Source: Sphagnum compactum
Taxonomy: Eukaryota; Bryophyta; Sphagnopsida; Sphagnales
NCBI GenBank assembly: GCA_965153455.1
Contig: OZ234500.1
Coordinates: forward strand, 10,602,001 to 10,666,000
Direction: 5' to 3'
DNA length: 64,000 nt
In this document: one piece after another, positions 1-11,330 of the stretch
How positions within the stretch are numbered: position 1 is the stretch's first letter
Layout: every line of letters begins with the position of its first letter
The notes under the pieces: generated by a model
Told to the model about the DNA's origin: nothing
Seen by the model: the letters and a program-made list of their open reading frames with translations, nothing else
Database searches by the model: none
Position numbers and translations under genes: made by a program

Positions 1-315
1 TCAGCCTCTTGAGGAAAGAATCCAAGGATTAGGGAGAACAATCACCTTCCCTTGATCCTTGAGGGTAGCCATGGTGTATGCAATTTTGTGAGCGTTTTGA
101 GAGATCGTGGCCATGGCAGCTTGTGGACTTCTTGCAACAACCCTCCGCGAACTAAAGCTGTATTCAGTCATCAGTGACGCTTGCGATGAGGCATGCTTTG
201 AAGATGAGGAGAATGCCAAGTTCAAGTATCTGTTTGAAGAAGGCATAAAGGTATGAGAAATGTAAATGGAATGAGCTGAAGATAGCCGGGAGACTGGTGC
301 CACGGCCATTGCCAT
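1..315 (-). CDS. Unrecognised protein, N-terminal exon, probably plastid-targeted (partial)
   Basis: An open frame starts at ATG 315-313 (a second in-frame ATG lies two codons on) and reads 104 codons to a TGA at positions 3-1. The first ~65 residues are rich in Ser, Ala and Arg and poor in acidic residues (for example SSSSKHASSQAS and SSRRVVARS), as in chloroplast or mitochondrial transit peptides. A good splice donor (AAG|GTGATT) lies near position 50, just after the residues TMATLKDQGK, so the last ~14 codons before the stop may be intron and the gene probably continues left of the window. I do not recognise the family. The gene is divergent from the PET100-like gene, and the ~850 bp between the two start codons must hold both promoters. 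What is seen: open frame, transit-like composition, donor. Inferred: that it is expressed. Confidence 0.4.
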   Translation of the reverse strand: MAMAVAPVSRLSSAHSIYISHTFMPSSNRYLNLAFSSSSKHASSQASLMTEYSFSSRRVVARSPQAAMATISQNAHKIAYTMATLKDQGKVIVLPNPWILSSRG

Positions 316-1162
316 TGCAATTTGCTCCTTCTCTCCCCCACCTTCCTCTTTCCAGCAACTGAATCTCTCTTTCTGCAATCAACAACCAGATTGCTTTCAA
401 GCAAAACAAAACCCCACCCCTCTACAGATATATATATCTCCTACCCAAAAAACTCCTTGCTTCGCAATCGCGGCTCCCGAGAGAACAATACTACCACTGC
501 TGCTGCCATCACTACTACTGTTGCTGCATCCAAATCCCTATCTTTTTCCGCATTCATAGAGTTGGGTGTCGACAACAATTTCAGCTACTTATTGCACTGC
601 AATTCACAACCCCGAAAAAGAAATTCAATCAATCGATCAATCGATCGATCGCTTCTTGTTTCCAGGATTTTGCAAGCTTCGATGATTTGTTTACGAGGAT
701 CGTCTTGCAACTGTCGAAAAGAATTTGCCTTTGATGCAATGCCACTTCTGCAAGTGTGCTTTCTAATTGTCTGTATTGTGGTTTGCTACTTTTGTTTGGC
801 ATCAAATGATTCTCAAGAGGGTAAGTAGGACAAGTGGGCAAGAATCAAAAGTCTGGCCTCACGTTGTCAGACTTTCCCAAAAGTTGGATCTTGCACCTCT
901 TTTAACTATAGGGTAAGGATCCCCGTTGAGGCTCTTCCTGGATTTGAGGGCCCAGCCTCCGCCTATCCGCTTCTGGCTCTTTGGCTCTTGTGCGGGAGAC
1001 AGAAGAGATTCATTCTTTGAAGTGTCGTTGTGCAGGGAAAAGAAAGAAGCGAGAAGCAGCAAAACAAAAACAAAAAACAAGAGAGAGATACACAGAAGAA
1101 GCGAAGCCTGGAAGAACGGAGGACAAGAAGAGTGCTTCGAAGAGAGAGATAGGATATCAAGG
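316..1162. promoter_or_regulatory. Shared divergent promoter region
   Basis: This interval separates the start codons of two divergent genes, so it should contain both promoters and both 5' leaders. A TATATATAT run lies at about 427-436, roughly 110 bp upstream of the left gene's start, and a short CGAT-rich run (repeated ATCAATCGATC) at about 626-652. The part from about 1020 is A/G-rich and is probably the leader of the PET100-like gene. Long open frames here on either strand have no family resemblance and were not called. Confidence 0.4.
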
Positions 1163-3040
1163 ATGTCAGGTGTGGGGCGGAAGAAGGGAATCCTGGAGGT
1201 GTTCAAGTTTGCAACATACGTGACAATTCCCATTGTCATGATGTCTATGTTCGCTAACAACACTGAAAACCTCGATAGAATCATTCGCAATGTGGGTCTC
1301 TTCTTCCCCAGTTTCTTCCTTGAGATGTAGTGCTTTGTTAGTTAGTTTTTTTTTTTTTTTTTAATTTTTGGGTTGTTTCTTCCGGACCGTCTTCTTCTTC
1401 TTCTTCCTTCTTCTTCCGTGAGATATTTACTTGTGGTGAATTTTTTTTCTTCCCCAGAATGTTGTTTTTTTCTTCCCGAGTTTCTTGGGAAAGATGTAGT
1501 TAGTTGTGGGCTTGAATTGTTTTTCTCTTCACGAGTTTCTTCAGACTTCTTGTGTATCTAGGGTTCAAGGAATCGCCATCTCTCTTCAGACCTTCTTGTG
1601 TATCTAGGGTTCAAGGAATTGCCATCTCTCTTCAGACCTTCTTGTGTATCTAGGGCTCAAGGAATTGCCATCTCTATTTAGACCTTGTTTTTTCTTCACC
1701 GGGTTCTTGGGAGAGATATGTATCTAGGATTCAAGGAATTTGGCCAGTCATCTCTCTTAAGACTTTGTTCGTCTCCTATGAGAGATTCCATGTTCTTAGG
1801 GGAGAGAGTTTCTGCTACTCTTTCTTAATCAGATTTTCAACAAGAAAACAATATCTGCAGTTTCCAATTCAGATTTCTCGTATGTTTCAGAACTCTTAGA
1901 TTTTATTGTATGTGAAGCTCTTAGACATGATGACTCTTGAGTGTGTACATGCATTGTTCATGTTACCTTCAAAGAGTTCTTGTGGGAGATTTTCTCTGCA
2001 ATTTCATACATGTTTTTGACACAGTCGTGGGTTTGTTATGTACACACCCCATGTGTTTGCAAAGCTCTCCTTCCATTTGGCTCTAGATTGATAGCAAATC
2101 CACAGATCTGAACTGCTGTGCAACTGAGGATCTTGGATTCTTGATGGCTGTGTTGAGGATACTGATTGTTGACAGCTATGTTGAGGATATTGATTGTTGA
2201 TGGCTGTGTTGAGGATATTGATTCTTGACTGCTGTGTTGAAGATATTGATTCTTTGATTCTTGACTGGTTTGTTGGGAATACTCAATTCATTCAATTGCG
2301 AAGGAATTCCTTCCTCATGATTAGAGATCCCTCATGTTAGGCAGCATCAGTGGAGAGATTCCTGGAAGAAAGATAGGGCAAGAAACTACTAGGGTTTCAG
2401 ACCAATTTTTGCAAATGGTTTCTTTGTGGCTCAGTCAGTAGTTAAAACACTGAATTTGTCTCAAAGTGAGAGAGGATAGTGTCTCATGTGCAGCAGGCTT
2501 TTGGGTTTTCTTTGGGTGCAGTTTGTTGTTTGTGATTAGCATCAAAGTGTGATGCTCTTTTGTTGCTGATGTTTCATTCATATGTTGGGGTTTGTTGTCA
2601 ATAGCAGTGAGCGTATGTGGTTTGTTTCTCCCAAGTGGGGGAAGATAGTGTCTCTCATGTACAGGTTGTTGGGTTCGCTGGAAGTGAAGTTTTTTGTTTG
2701 TGATTTAACATCAAAGTGTGGTGCTCTTTTTCTTGCTGATTTTTTATTCATGGGTTGGGGTGTTGTTGTCAATGGCAGCAAGTGTATGTGTTGTATTTGT
2801 CTCCAAGTGAGAGAGGATGGTGTCTCATGTGCAGGTTTTTGGGTTTGTTGGAAGTGCAGTTTGTTGTTTGTGATTTAGCATCAAAGTGCAATGCTCTTTC
2901 GTTGCTGAATTTTTATTGATGTGGTGGGGTGTTGTTCTCAATGGCAGCGAGCGTATGTGGTGTATCCACCAGAAGGACCACGTCCACCATCAGGAGATGA
3001 AATTCGTGAAATGGTGAAGAAGAACAAAACAGTCTCATAG
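1163..3040 (+). CDS. PET100: PET100-like cytochrome c oxidase assembly factor (two exons)
   Basis: Exons are 1163-1291 and 2948-3040 (43 + 30 aa, 73 aa in all; phase-0 intron of 1656 bp with GT at 1292 and AG at 2946-2947). The product is a tiny single-pass inner-membrane protein. An N-terminal basic stretch (MSGVGRKKG) is followed by LEVFKFATYVTIPIVMMSMF (residues 11-30), the LEVFK-type start of the transmembrane helix. After it come the Asn/Asp-rich link and YVVYPPEGPRPPSGDE (about 46-61), matching the YPPE motif that defines the PET100 family. Members help assemble respiratory complex IV. Length fits plant members. The start is the first ATG in frame with the conserved core and is preceded by a purine-rich leader. 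The intron is unusual: it carries three tandem-repeat families, and the last repeat unit runs into exon 2 (listed separately). Family call is firm; role in this plant is inferred. Confidence 0.8.
1541..1745. repeat. 46-bp minisatellite in PET100 intron
   Basis: Three near-identical units with a 46-bp period start with TTGTGTATCTAGGGTTCAAG at about 1550, 1596 and 1642. A more diverged fourth copy begins at about 1718. The unit is T/C-rich and lies early in the intron. Confidence 0.85.
2142..2262. repeat. 28-bp minisatellite in PET100 intron
   Basis: Four imperfect units of about 27-29 bp, each with the core CTGTGTTGAGGATATTGATT; the word TGTTGA starts at 2151, 2180, 2207 and 2235. Unrelated in sequence to the 46-bp and 170-bp families in the same intron. 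Confidence 0.8.
2452..2967. repeat. 170-bp tandem repeat spanning the PET100 splice acceptor
   Basis: About three units with an exact 170-bp spacing. The word ATCAAAGTGTG/ATCAAAGTGCA recurs at about 2540, 2710 and 2880, and ATAGCAG/ATGGCAG at 2601, 2771 and 2941. The third occurrence is the true acceptor of the PET100-like gene. The similarity continues about 25 bp into exon 2 (GCGAGCGTATGTGG-like), so the two earlier units contain decoy acceptors followed by diverged copies of the exon start. Confidence 0.88.
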
Positions 3041-3987
3041 CTCTCAAGTCGCGCGGTGCAATTGAAAGCTAAGAGAGTCTACCCTTTTTTTGTCCCATTT
3101 TGCATGAATTCGAGAGGGTTCCAAAAATCAACAAATCTACAATTGTAAGTGCAGTGGAGATGTAAGACAATATGAGAAACTGCATAAACTTAATGATGCT
3201 GATAAACCACAAGTTTTTGTCTGTTCATGAGAAATTGTCTGAGAAACTTTCTGCAGAACTGTTTGTTGCACTGGAGCAAGTTTAGAGATTATGTCCAAGA
3301 CATGAAAGACTTTCAGATTGATCTGAGTGTATAACCTAATTCTGTGAGTGTAATATTACAGACATTGTCCTAATGGGTCTTGAATTCACTACGGTTTTCT
3401 CTGATGTTTTGGTAGACTCTCAAGCCGCAGACATTTCTTTTCATTTGATGGGTTGTTTGGTCTGAATTTCTTGCCTCCCATTGAATTCCAAATTTTGTGC
3501 AGACTTTGGCATTCAAAAAATCTTTGAAACTTGAACTAACAGAGTTAAACATTCCAGTATGTAACCTATACCTTATTGCATTTCAGTAACCCATAATGGT
3601 CAGAGTTGTGTTTAAATCATTTTGCACCCATAAGGCAAAAGTGGGTTGTAGCAATATCAATAGTTGTCTAGAAAGATTCTCTCCAAACATAGTTCTGACA
3701 TCTGACACTTTTGTACCCTCTATCCAATCCAATGTAGAGATTCATTTATGGAACCTTCATCAGAAGGTCTTGATTAGGGCTCCTTGCAAGAGTCCTTGAA
3801 TTATGATGTATCCTGCTCGGGGTTCTTAATCACTATCTGACGGGCATAGTTGAGCAACAAGTGCATTGCTAACGTAACACTTGGCTTCTTCATTGGTAAC
3901 TTGCATGCCTCTTTAAATGAACTTAAATTACTAGCATGATGTTTTTGTCTATGTTGGGTATTTAACAATGTTGTGTTGGGTACAATA
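3041..3987. other. PET100 3' flank, no gene seen
   Basis: This holds the likely 3' UTR of the PET100-like gene and then AT-rich sequence. The open frames here are short and show no family motif. Confidence 0.5.
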
Positions 3988-4103
3988 CCAATGTTGTGTT
4001 GGTATAAGTTTTTTGTCTTATCCCATAGATAACAATATTGGTATACCAATGTTGTGTTGGTATAAGTTTTTTGTCTTATCCCGTAGATAACAATATTGGC
4101 CAG
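3988..4103. repeat. 58-bp tandem duplication
   Basis: Two almost identical 58-bp units begin at CCAATGTTGTGTTGG (3988 and 4046) and run through TTTTTTGTCTTATCCC. A partial earlier copy of the first words lies at about 3967. Confidence 0.88.
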
Positions 4104-4959
4104 GGGACGATATTGTTAACACCTACACCCAGCAATGTTTTCTTTTTTAAAATCAGTGGATGACATTTTTAAAGTCATCCATTCTCCTCCTCGGCATGCT
4201 TCCTAAAGTATGCTCCTAGGTTTGCCTTAAAAAAAATCCGAGGGTGACTTTCGAAATGTCATCTGCTCCACTCTCCTCCCCTATAATGCTTCCCTATAAT
4301 ATATAGTACTGTTGTAGGTAGGTTTGCCTGCCTTAATTTGTAATTACTTATAGATATATTTCACTATTATTTTTATCCTTTTTCTATAGATAGTGTAGTG
4401 GGAATTATTTATTATTGGGGCACTGACTAGTTCATTAAGGAATATCATATATGTGACAAAAAATCAATAAATATAATGAATTTTATTTGTGTTTTCCATT
4501 CCTTATCACAAAAGTTATTGATTTCAAATCAAACGATGTATGTTTATAACAAATTTCATCTATTTTGAAGGATATTTTGTTTGGAACAAGTGAATGACAG
4601 ATGTTTACCATCCAGCATCACTGAATAAGGCTTGCTCTTAGTAGCATTTTGAAGCCTTAAGTTCAAGGATAGATGTATTGGATTGTTCTTTGGATTTATT
4701 CAAATTTATGGTTTCAAGCCATTCATGACATTATCTTGTGCACCCTAGAAATGAATCTTCCACGCCTTATTACTTCATTTCCTTCTCTTGTCAACTAACA
4801 TGCATATGAAAAGGCACATTAACTTTATCATTACCTTTATTGCTACAAGTGTTTTTCAGATATCCTTTCAACATCTTTACCTTTTTGTCATTATTTTTTT
4901 CCCTTTTTCTCACATGCTTTTTGAAAAGTTCCCTTTGAAAATGAAGTTAAATGAAGAAA
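4104..4959. other. AT-rich intergenic sequence
   Basis: No coding frame, RNA gene or clear repeat structure was recognised in this stretch. Confidence 0.5.
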
Positions 4960-5043
4960 AATGATCATAAATTTAAAATATATTAGATTGATCATAAGTA
5001 AAATTTAAAGGTAATGATCATAAATTTAAAATATATTAGATCG
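4960..5043. repeat. Short direct repeat beside hairpin
   Basis: A ~30-bp word starting AATGATCATAAATTTAAAAT occurs at 4960 and again at 5013 (53 bp apart), ending only ~15 bp before the inverted repeat at 5058. Confidence 0.8.
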
Positions 5044-5057
5044 AAAATAGCCTTATG

Positions 5058-5240
5058 TACTTTATATTATTTCTTATTATTGTTAACTATTTCACCTTAA
5101 GTTATTGTATTTTTGGCTATTTAAAACTATTCATGGGTGAAATAATCAAAATTAATTTAGACATGAATAGTTTTAAATAGCCAAAAATTACAATAACTTA
5201 AGGTGAAATAATTAACAATAATAAGGAATAATATAAAGTA
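5058..5240. repeat. 183-bp hairpin: ~78-bp inverted repeat, MITE-like
   Basis: The left arm (5058-5135) begins TACTTTATATTATT and ends GGCTATTTAAAACTATTCATG. The right arm (5162-5240) is its reverse complement with only a few mismatches, and the loop is 26 bp. The arms start and end at TA, so a TA target duplication as in mariner-type MITEs is possible. A foldback of this length could also give a long double-stranded RNA. The arms are AT-rich and contain no coding frame. Confidence 0.85.
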
Positions 5241-8139
5241 TAAAAGTTTAATGTAAAATAAGTAATAATAGTCAAAAATAGAAGAAGGTGGAATAAATTC
5301 AAATAATATTTGGAAGGCTAGTGTATTTAAAATAACATTAAAAAAAATTTAGTACCATATGAATTATTACAATTAGTATTAGATTATGTCAACTAGTAAT
5401 AAAACATAATGACCTTATAGTGACATAATTTTATACATAATGAAATGATTAAAATGGGAAAAACATAATCCACTTTTAAAGACCCATAATGATTTAAGAT
5501 ACAGAATTCGCACTTTTAAATTGATGAACTTTTGTTATGACATAAATAATTAGAATTATGGTCATAATAAATAATATAAAAATCAAGTTTGAATTGATTA
5601 TGTAGTCATGTAATTGTTAAAGTATATGACTAAAGTTTGTAATCATGGATGGGGCATGGTTCACACCTTTGGCATAATGGTTTTTGAGGGTTGTTAATTG
5701 TTTGATTTGATTTACAATTACATGTATCCAATTCACTATGCATTTCACTCAACTAAAAATGTTTTGCAATTCAATATAGTTCAAATGTTGATTCAAATGC
5801 ATAGTAAAATTGTGACATGTTTTGTATAAAAGTTTTTATATGTAAAAAAAACTTATTTATTTAGAAGTGGTGATTAACATTGCAAGGTCTATTCAATTTG
5901 AATTTAATATGATAATAATCACCTTAGAACAAAACTTTTCATATATAATAATCCATGGGGTGAAACTTGAATTCATAATGTACTATTTTTATTTTATTTT
6001 TATAATTTTTATTAACATCTTTCCTTTTAAATTTTTATTATCACATTAAGTTTGCACATTTCAACATTCAAAAACTTTACCACTAAATTGTTTATTTACA
6101 TGTTATTGATGAAACTACAATTATTAATATTAAAAACATTTCATCATTGCTTGGGCATTGGCTATTGATGTGCATAAATTAATATTTTTTGTTATGATTT
6201 GTTATATGAGATTCCATAATTTAAACTTTCATTTAATTAAAATTTATATATTGATTTATAATTGAATAATTTTTTTAAACTTTTCTCATTAAGAATTTTA
6301 CAAATAGAATTTTCAAATATGATTTGATTAAATTATAATTGAAGAAATTGCATTCTAATCTTGTCAATCATATTATAATGATACTAGTACAGTGATGATG
6401 CATAAGATAAATCTATTTTGTCACATCATGGAAATGCATATAAAATATTTCATAAATGAGATCATTTTATTAAGATATTTAAAAATATTACATTTTATAT
6501 CAATTTATATTTAATCATTACAATGTATTGAAAACATTTATTTTTCATATTGAATATGTTTCACATCAAACCATTTCAATTTTTTCCCATGATTTGTATT
6601 ACAAATTTTATAATTTTTGAAAAAATTATTACATTATATGCAACTTTCTTATAAAACAATCATTTTCATAATGTATAACAATATGACAATATAATTATTT
6701 TGGATTTCTAACTCGTGTGCATGAATATAATTAGAATCAATAGAAATAACATGTGAACGATATAATCATAATCTTCATCAAAAATTTTAAATCAAAATTT
6801 TTTATTAATGGGGAATTGAAATCTTGCCAAAAATATTATCATATTTTTTTGTATGGTGTAAAGATGATCAGTTAATAAGGATAACCTTTTGGGATGGAAA
6901 AAAAAAACATCAGAATCGTTTAACATTTTCATTTATTAGTTTCATTTTTTAAAATATTTTAAAAAGTTATAAGGTCAAAACATAGGATAAAACAAAAATT
7001 GAACTTACAAAATGAATTTGAAAATAAACAATTTTCATGAAATTTAAGAAAGTTGAATTATAATATTTGATGAAAAAATAATTGGCATTATTTTATATGA
7101 TTCCATATCATTGGATAAAGTTAATAAATATGATAATCAAATTTCATTGTTCTATGAACACGGTGAAAAATTGAAATGAGTATAAATATTTCCAAATTCA
7201 AAAATGGAAATGTTTGGGCATCGAAATTGACAAAGTGATTTCGTTGCATACAATAAGCCTTTTATAATGGGATTTTTTATAATTTAATATTTATAAAGTT
7301 ATAAAAATGTTTGACATCATAATTGAATTAACAATTTTAAATTAAGCACATAATGTTTTCTTAAGTACCAACATTCACAAAAGCATGTTGATGTAACAAA
7401 AATTATTAACAACAAAGGGTTCAAGAATATGTAAATCAATTTACAATATTATATGTGAAAAATCACATCATACCACATTGTCTTTCATGATTAAATATTC
7501 TCAAAACATTACACCCCAAAAAACTTCGTAAAAAAAAATGAATTTGAAAAGGACCATTTTCATCACAACATCAATTATTTAAAATTATAAATAGTTTCAT
7601 TTTGATAATGTTTTTCCATAATATTATAGTTTAAACAAGGTACATTGCTCATTATTTTTTCACATGTATATATGATTTCATTGTTGTGTATATTTATCAA
7701 AAAATTCAAGATGTTAACATTTTTTTATGTGAATATTTTAAGTGATTTACAAATCACCAATAGATAGTTTGTTCTATCGAAATACAAAGTTTATTTCTAA
7801 GTTCACTATGGATTTATTCTCTCTTTGAAAACCCAAAAATACAGCATTTTACAATTAATTAAAAATCATTTTTATTACCTTTCAGTTACCTCTTAGGATT
7901 TTTTGAACAAAATGACAAAAGTCCCCCCCATAAAATAAATCATTTCCATAACCATATATAGAATTCTAAGGATGTTTTATTAATTTTGACAAATTTTGGC
8001 TTTTGAAAATCTCAAAAAAAATAAATTAACAATTTTATTTTTTAACATATATAGTAAAAAAAATGGAGTTACTCTTACCTTTATCATTTTCATCTTCATC
8101 TTTTTAATATATATTTTTTCTTGTTTAGGTTTTCTTGTT
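5241..8139. other. Very AT-rich intergenic sequence
   Basis: Nearly 3 kb of A/T-rich sequence with no open frame longer than ~60 codons that resembles a protein, and no repeat clear enough to delimit. Confidence 0.55.
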
Positions 8140-8480
8140 GTAACCTTTTGTTCTCTTTTCTTTCTGCGTCCTTCATTTTTCTTTGTGTTGAATGAAATGA
8201 AGGTTTTTTTATTTACACCCCCTTTTTTTGTTCTCTTTATGTTGAAATGGATAGAACGTTTTTTTGTTGTGTCCTTTTTTTTCTTGTTTTATTCTTCTAA
8301 AACAAATGAAAGGTTTTTCTTTGTTTAGCCTCTTACTTTTTTCCCTTTCTTTTTTTCTTTGTATTGAGACAAATGGAAGGTCTTTTTGTTTGGCCCCCTT
8401 TCTTTTTTTCCTTTTTTTTTTCTTCTTCTCCTTGTGTTGAAATAGATTTTTAAAAAAAATTGTCTAACCCTTTTTATCTA
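8140..8480. repeat. Pyrimidine-rich degenerate tandem repeat
   Basis: The + strand is almost all T and C, broken at about 55-73-bp intervals by the phrase (T)TGAAATGGAAGG-like (near 8190, 8239, 8305, 8365 and 8438). Long T and C runs follow each phrase. The 110-codon Phe/Leu-rich frame across it is a by-product of this composition. Confidence 0.6.
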
Positions 8481-10025
8481 TTTTCCTTATTTCTCTTCTT
8501 TTCCTTCTCCTTGGGTTTAAACAAACAAAAAATTACCAAAAAAAATTGAATTCAAAAAATAATGATGCAATGATCAAAAATTTAACCTTGTCATAATGTG
8601 TTTTAATTACCCATCACCAAACATTAAACCCATTTACACCAAACACCCATTGTCTTTTTCATTCCATGACCGAATTGAACAATTTTTGTGACATTAGAAA
8701 TGTTAGGTGAAAAGTTATAAATTTTATTTAAATTTAAAAATAGAGGTTCATTAACCTTTAAGTTTTTGCACAAAATATTATAAATTACCATTTTGCTATA
8801 GAATATGTTGTTGTATGATTCAACATTTTGACTTATTGATATTACTTGTGTACTGGCCAAGAAAATTTATTTATTATTTAAATTTAAATTTATTATCCAT
8901 GCATTACTTAGGATTAAGATTTGGTTTTTAATGTTTTGAACTTCTTGCTTTAATCAACTTCAATTATCTTAAACCAGAAAATGTTTTATATTCAATTTCT
9001 TCTCTCTTAATGAACCTCTAAAATGTTGTAAAGTTTGTTTTGATTTTTAAAAAAACTTGAACGTAGGTTTTTATGTCAATTGACTTGAACCTAACTTTAT
9101 ATTTTGAAACCACAATGTGCTAACCTTAGGTGTTTTCATTAAACTATATTTAACATTTTTATAAACTAAATATATATAAATCCTACGATTTTACCTTGAG
9201 GAAAAATAAATGTCTCAAACTTATGATATCCGTCTAACCTTTTTTGTATTATTTCATAAGTGGGTGGAGATATTAAAGTTTGTTTAGCTTGTGAGGGGAA
9301 AAATCATGACCACTTTAAAAAACTTCAAATTTTACATTTTTCATATTATTATTAATTTGGTGTATAATTGTTTATAAACTCTGTATGAAAAATTAAAAAA
9401 TTGAACAAATTTAAATAAATTTGAAACAATGTCCCATAACCTTTATGTGATCACTTCAAAAAATTTGTGGTCTTCATTTTTTTACATTACTGTTAATCAA
9501 GTTTAAATATTGATAAATCCTTTTATGAAAAATAAAGTTTTTCTAACCATTTTATGAAACTTAGGGTTTGATATTTTTGAAAAGTTATTTATCATTTAAT
9601 TTAAATATTATGAATGTATATTATGATTTTTAATTTAAATATAATTATCTTTATATTTACCTTTCCTCTTAAATAGATGGAGAATCTCCCATGTTCAATT
9701 TTTTTAATCATGAAATGGATCATTTTGGATGGTCTATTATAAAATTTATTAGGTATATAACAACATAATTAAACGTTCTCCAAAATAAAAATTTCTATGC
9801 GAAGGTCAATTGTTTCCCTTTTGGCCACCTATATGGGTGAGAAGGGCAAAACTATAATTAAACAATATGGGGTACAATTAAAATGTTATTGGGAACAATA
9901 AATGGGACTTACTAAGAATAATATTAAGAACATTTGATTAAGCTTATGGGAAACGTTAAGGAACATTTGCAAATTTTTAGCATCAATGCTAACAATACAT
10001 GGAAAACATATATGGAAAGATTAAG
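8481..10025. other. AT-rich intergenic sequence left of CACTA element
   Basis: No gene, RNA or well-bounded repeat was recognised. Confidence 0.5.
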
Positions 10026-10028
10026 GAA

Positions 10029-11327
10029 CACTACTAGGAGATGTGGCCAAGTTCACCTTGTATTTCACTAGGATTTGAGTGAACTAGGACAGATTCATTA
10101 TAGGAAATCATGGTAAAACATGTTAACCCCCTAGTGAACGGAGACCAGTTGCTACGGACAGGTCAATTAAGCTAGTGAAACAAGACGGTAATAAGTGATG
10201 CTCAAATTCAGGTGGAAATTACACCTATTAGTTAAATCAACCTACAACACTAGTCAATTAAAAGGGTTTTTTCACCCGATGTGATTAGTTAATTTAAATT
10301 GTTTTTTCATATTGTGTTTAATTAATTTAGGAGAGTTTTTTCACAAATTATGGTTGGTTGATTTAGGGAGATTTTTCCATCTGTTAACCATTAAATATGG
10401 GTAATTAACTCCATAGTATTTTCATCTTGTAATTTCCATGTGTCCATCTAAGAACTCAAAATGACAAGTATAGAAACATGCATAGAAACTTGTAAAGTTT
10501 GATGATCCTTGTTTGAACTTTTAGTGTGCTTGCAATTTATACAAATGAAGAGTCACCACTACCTTTGGATGACATTTTGTTGCCCTAGACTGCCTAGACA
10601 CACCACATCAATAAATTTATGACAATGGACAATTTGAGTGAAACAAATTTGGTGAAACAAAAAAATGATGATCATGATGGTCAACATTTAGACTCTCAAC
10701 AATGCCTCAACTGAATACCCATGTTGAACCTATTGTTTATGCAGGAAAACAAACATGCAGTGATTTTGGCTATGGCCTTAGCTAGTCCACATTCACACAT
10801 GTATTTAGAGCATCATCAAAAGTTCAATATAGACCTAACATATGTTGAACATCTCACAACTTAAGGATTTAAAAGCTTCATATTTTATTGTTTCACATGG
10901 GAATGAATGGTTTTTATCTTCTGCATGCTACCTTATATCGTGCACAAGAAAGTCAAGCCATTATTTTTCCACCACATCCATAATTTTTCCCTCCCCCAAA
11001 AGCAAGAGTAAAAATGTAGGTGGAAATAATCATCAAACGCATGATCAATGCTTGAAATGGGAATATATAAATAAAATATGTCACATTTAACTAATTAATT
11101 TACTAATGCCCTGAACCCAATTAACTAGAGATTTTTCAATAATTATTTTAATAATGTTAAAAAAATAAACCTAATAAACAAACTTCACCCTTAGTAAACA
11201 TATACACCATATAGTGAACCATTTTCACCAATGAAGGTAAAAATAGTGAAATTATAGTGAACTTAATTCACTTTTATGGTTGCACACTGAAATAACCTAG
11301 TAACTACACCACATTTTCCTAGTAGTG
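10029..11327. mobile_element. Complete non-autonomous CACTA (En/Spm-type) transposon
   Basis: The element begins CACTACTAGGAGATGTGG at 10029. It ends at 11327 with the reverse complement of CACTACTAGGAAAATGTGG, so the two ~18-bp terminal inverted repeats differ at about one to two positions. The flanking trinucleotide is GAA on both sides (10026-10028 and 11328-11330), the 3-bp target duplication expected of CACTA elements. Both subterminal regions carry many copies of TAGTGAAC or its complement GTTCACTA-like words, as expected of transposase-binding repeats. At 1299 bp it has no transposase frame. A short tandem repeat of about 34 bp lies at 10265-10385. The element would need a helper transposase from elsewhere. 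Confidence 0.85.
10265..10385. repeat. 34-35-bp tandem repeat inside CACTA element
   Basis: Four degenerate units start GTTTTTTCA (or GATTTTTCCA) at about 10265, 10300, 10334 and 10369, each followed by a TTAATTTA-like stretch. Confidence 0.6.
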
Positions 11328-11330
11328 GAA

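Noticed and set aside
322-828. 168-codon open frame on the + strand
   Set aside because: It runs through the divergent promoter, has simple Ser/Thr/Asn runs and no domain, and overlaps the start of the minus-strand gene.
926-1330. 134-codon frame that contains the PET100-like start
   Set aside because: Only the part from ATG 1163 to 1291 matches the family; the rest is leader and the read-through into the intron.
7996-8328. 110-codon hydrophobic Phe/Leu-rich frame
   Set aside because: Produced by the pyrimidine-rich tandem repeat; no real membrane protein resemblance.
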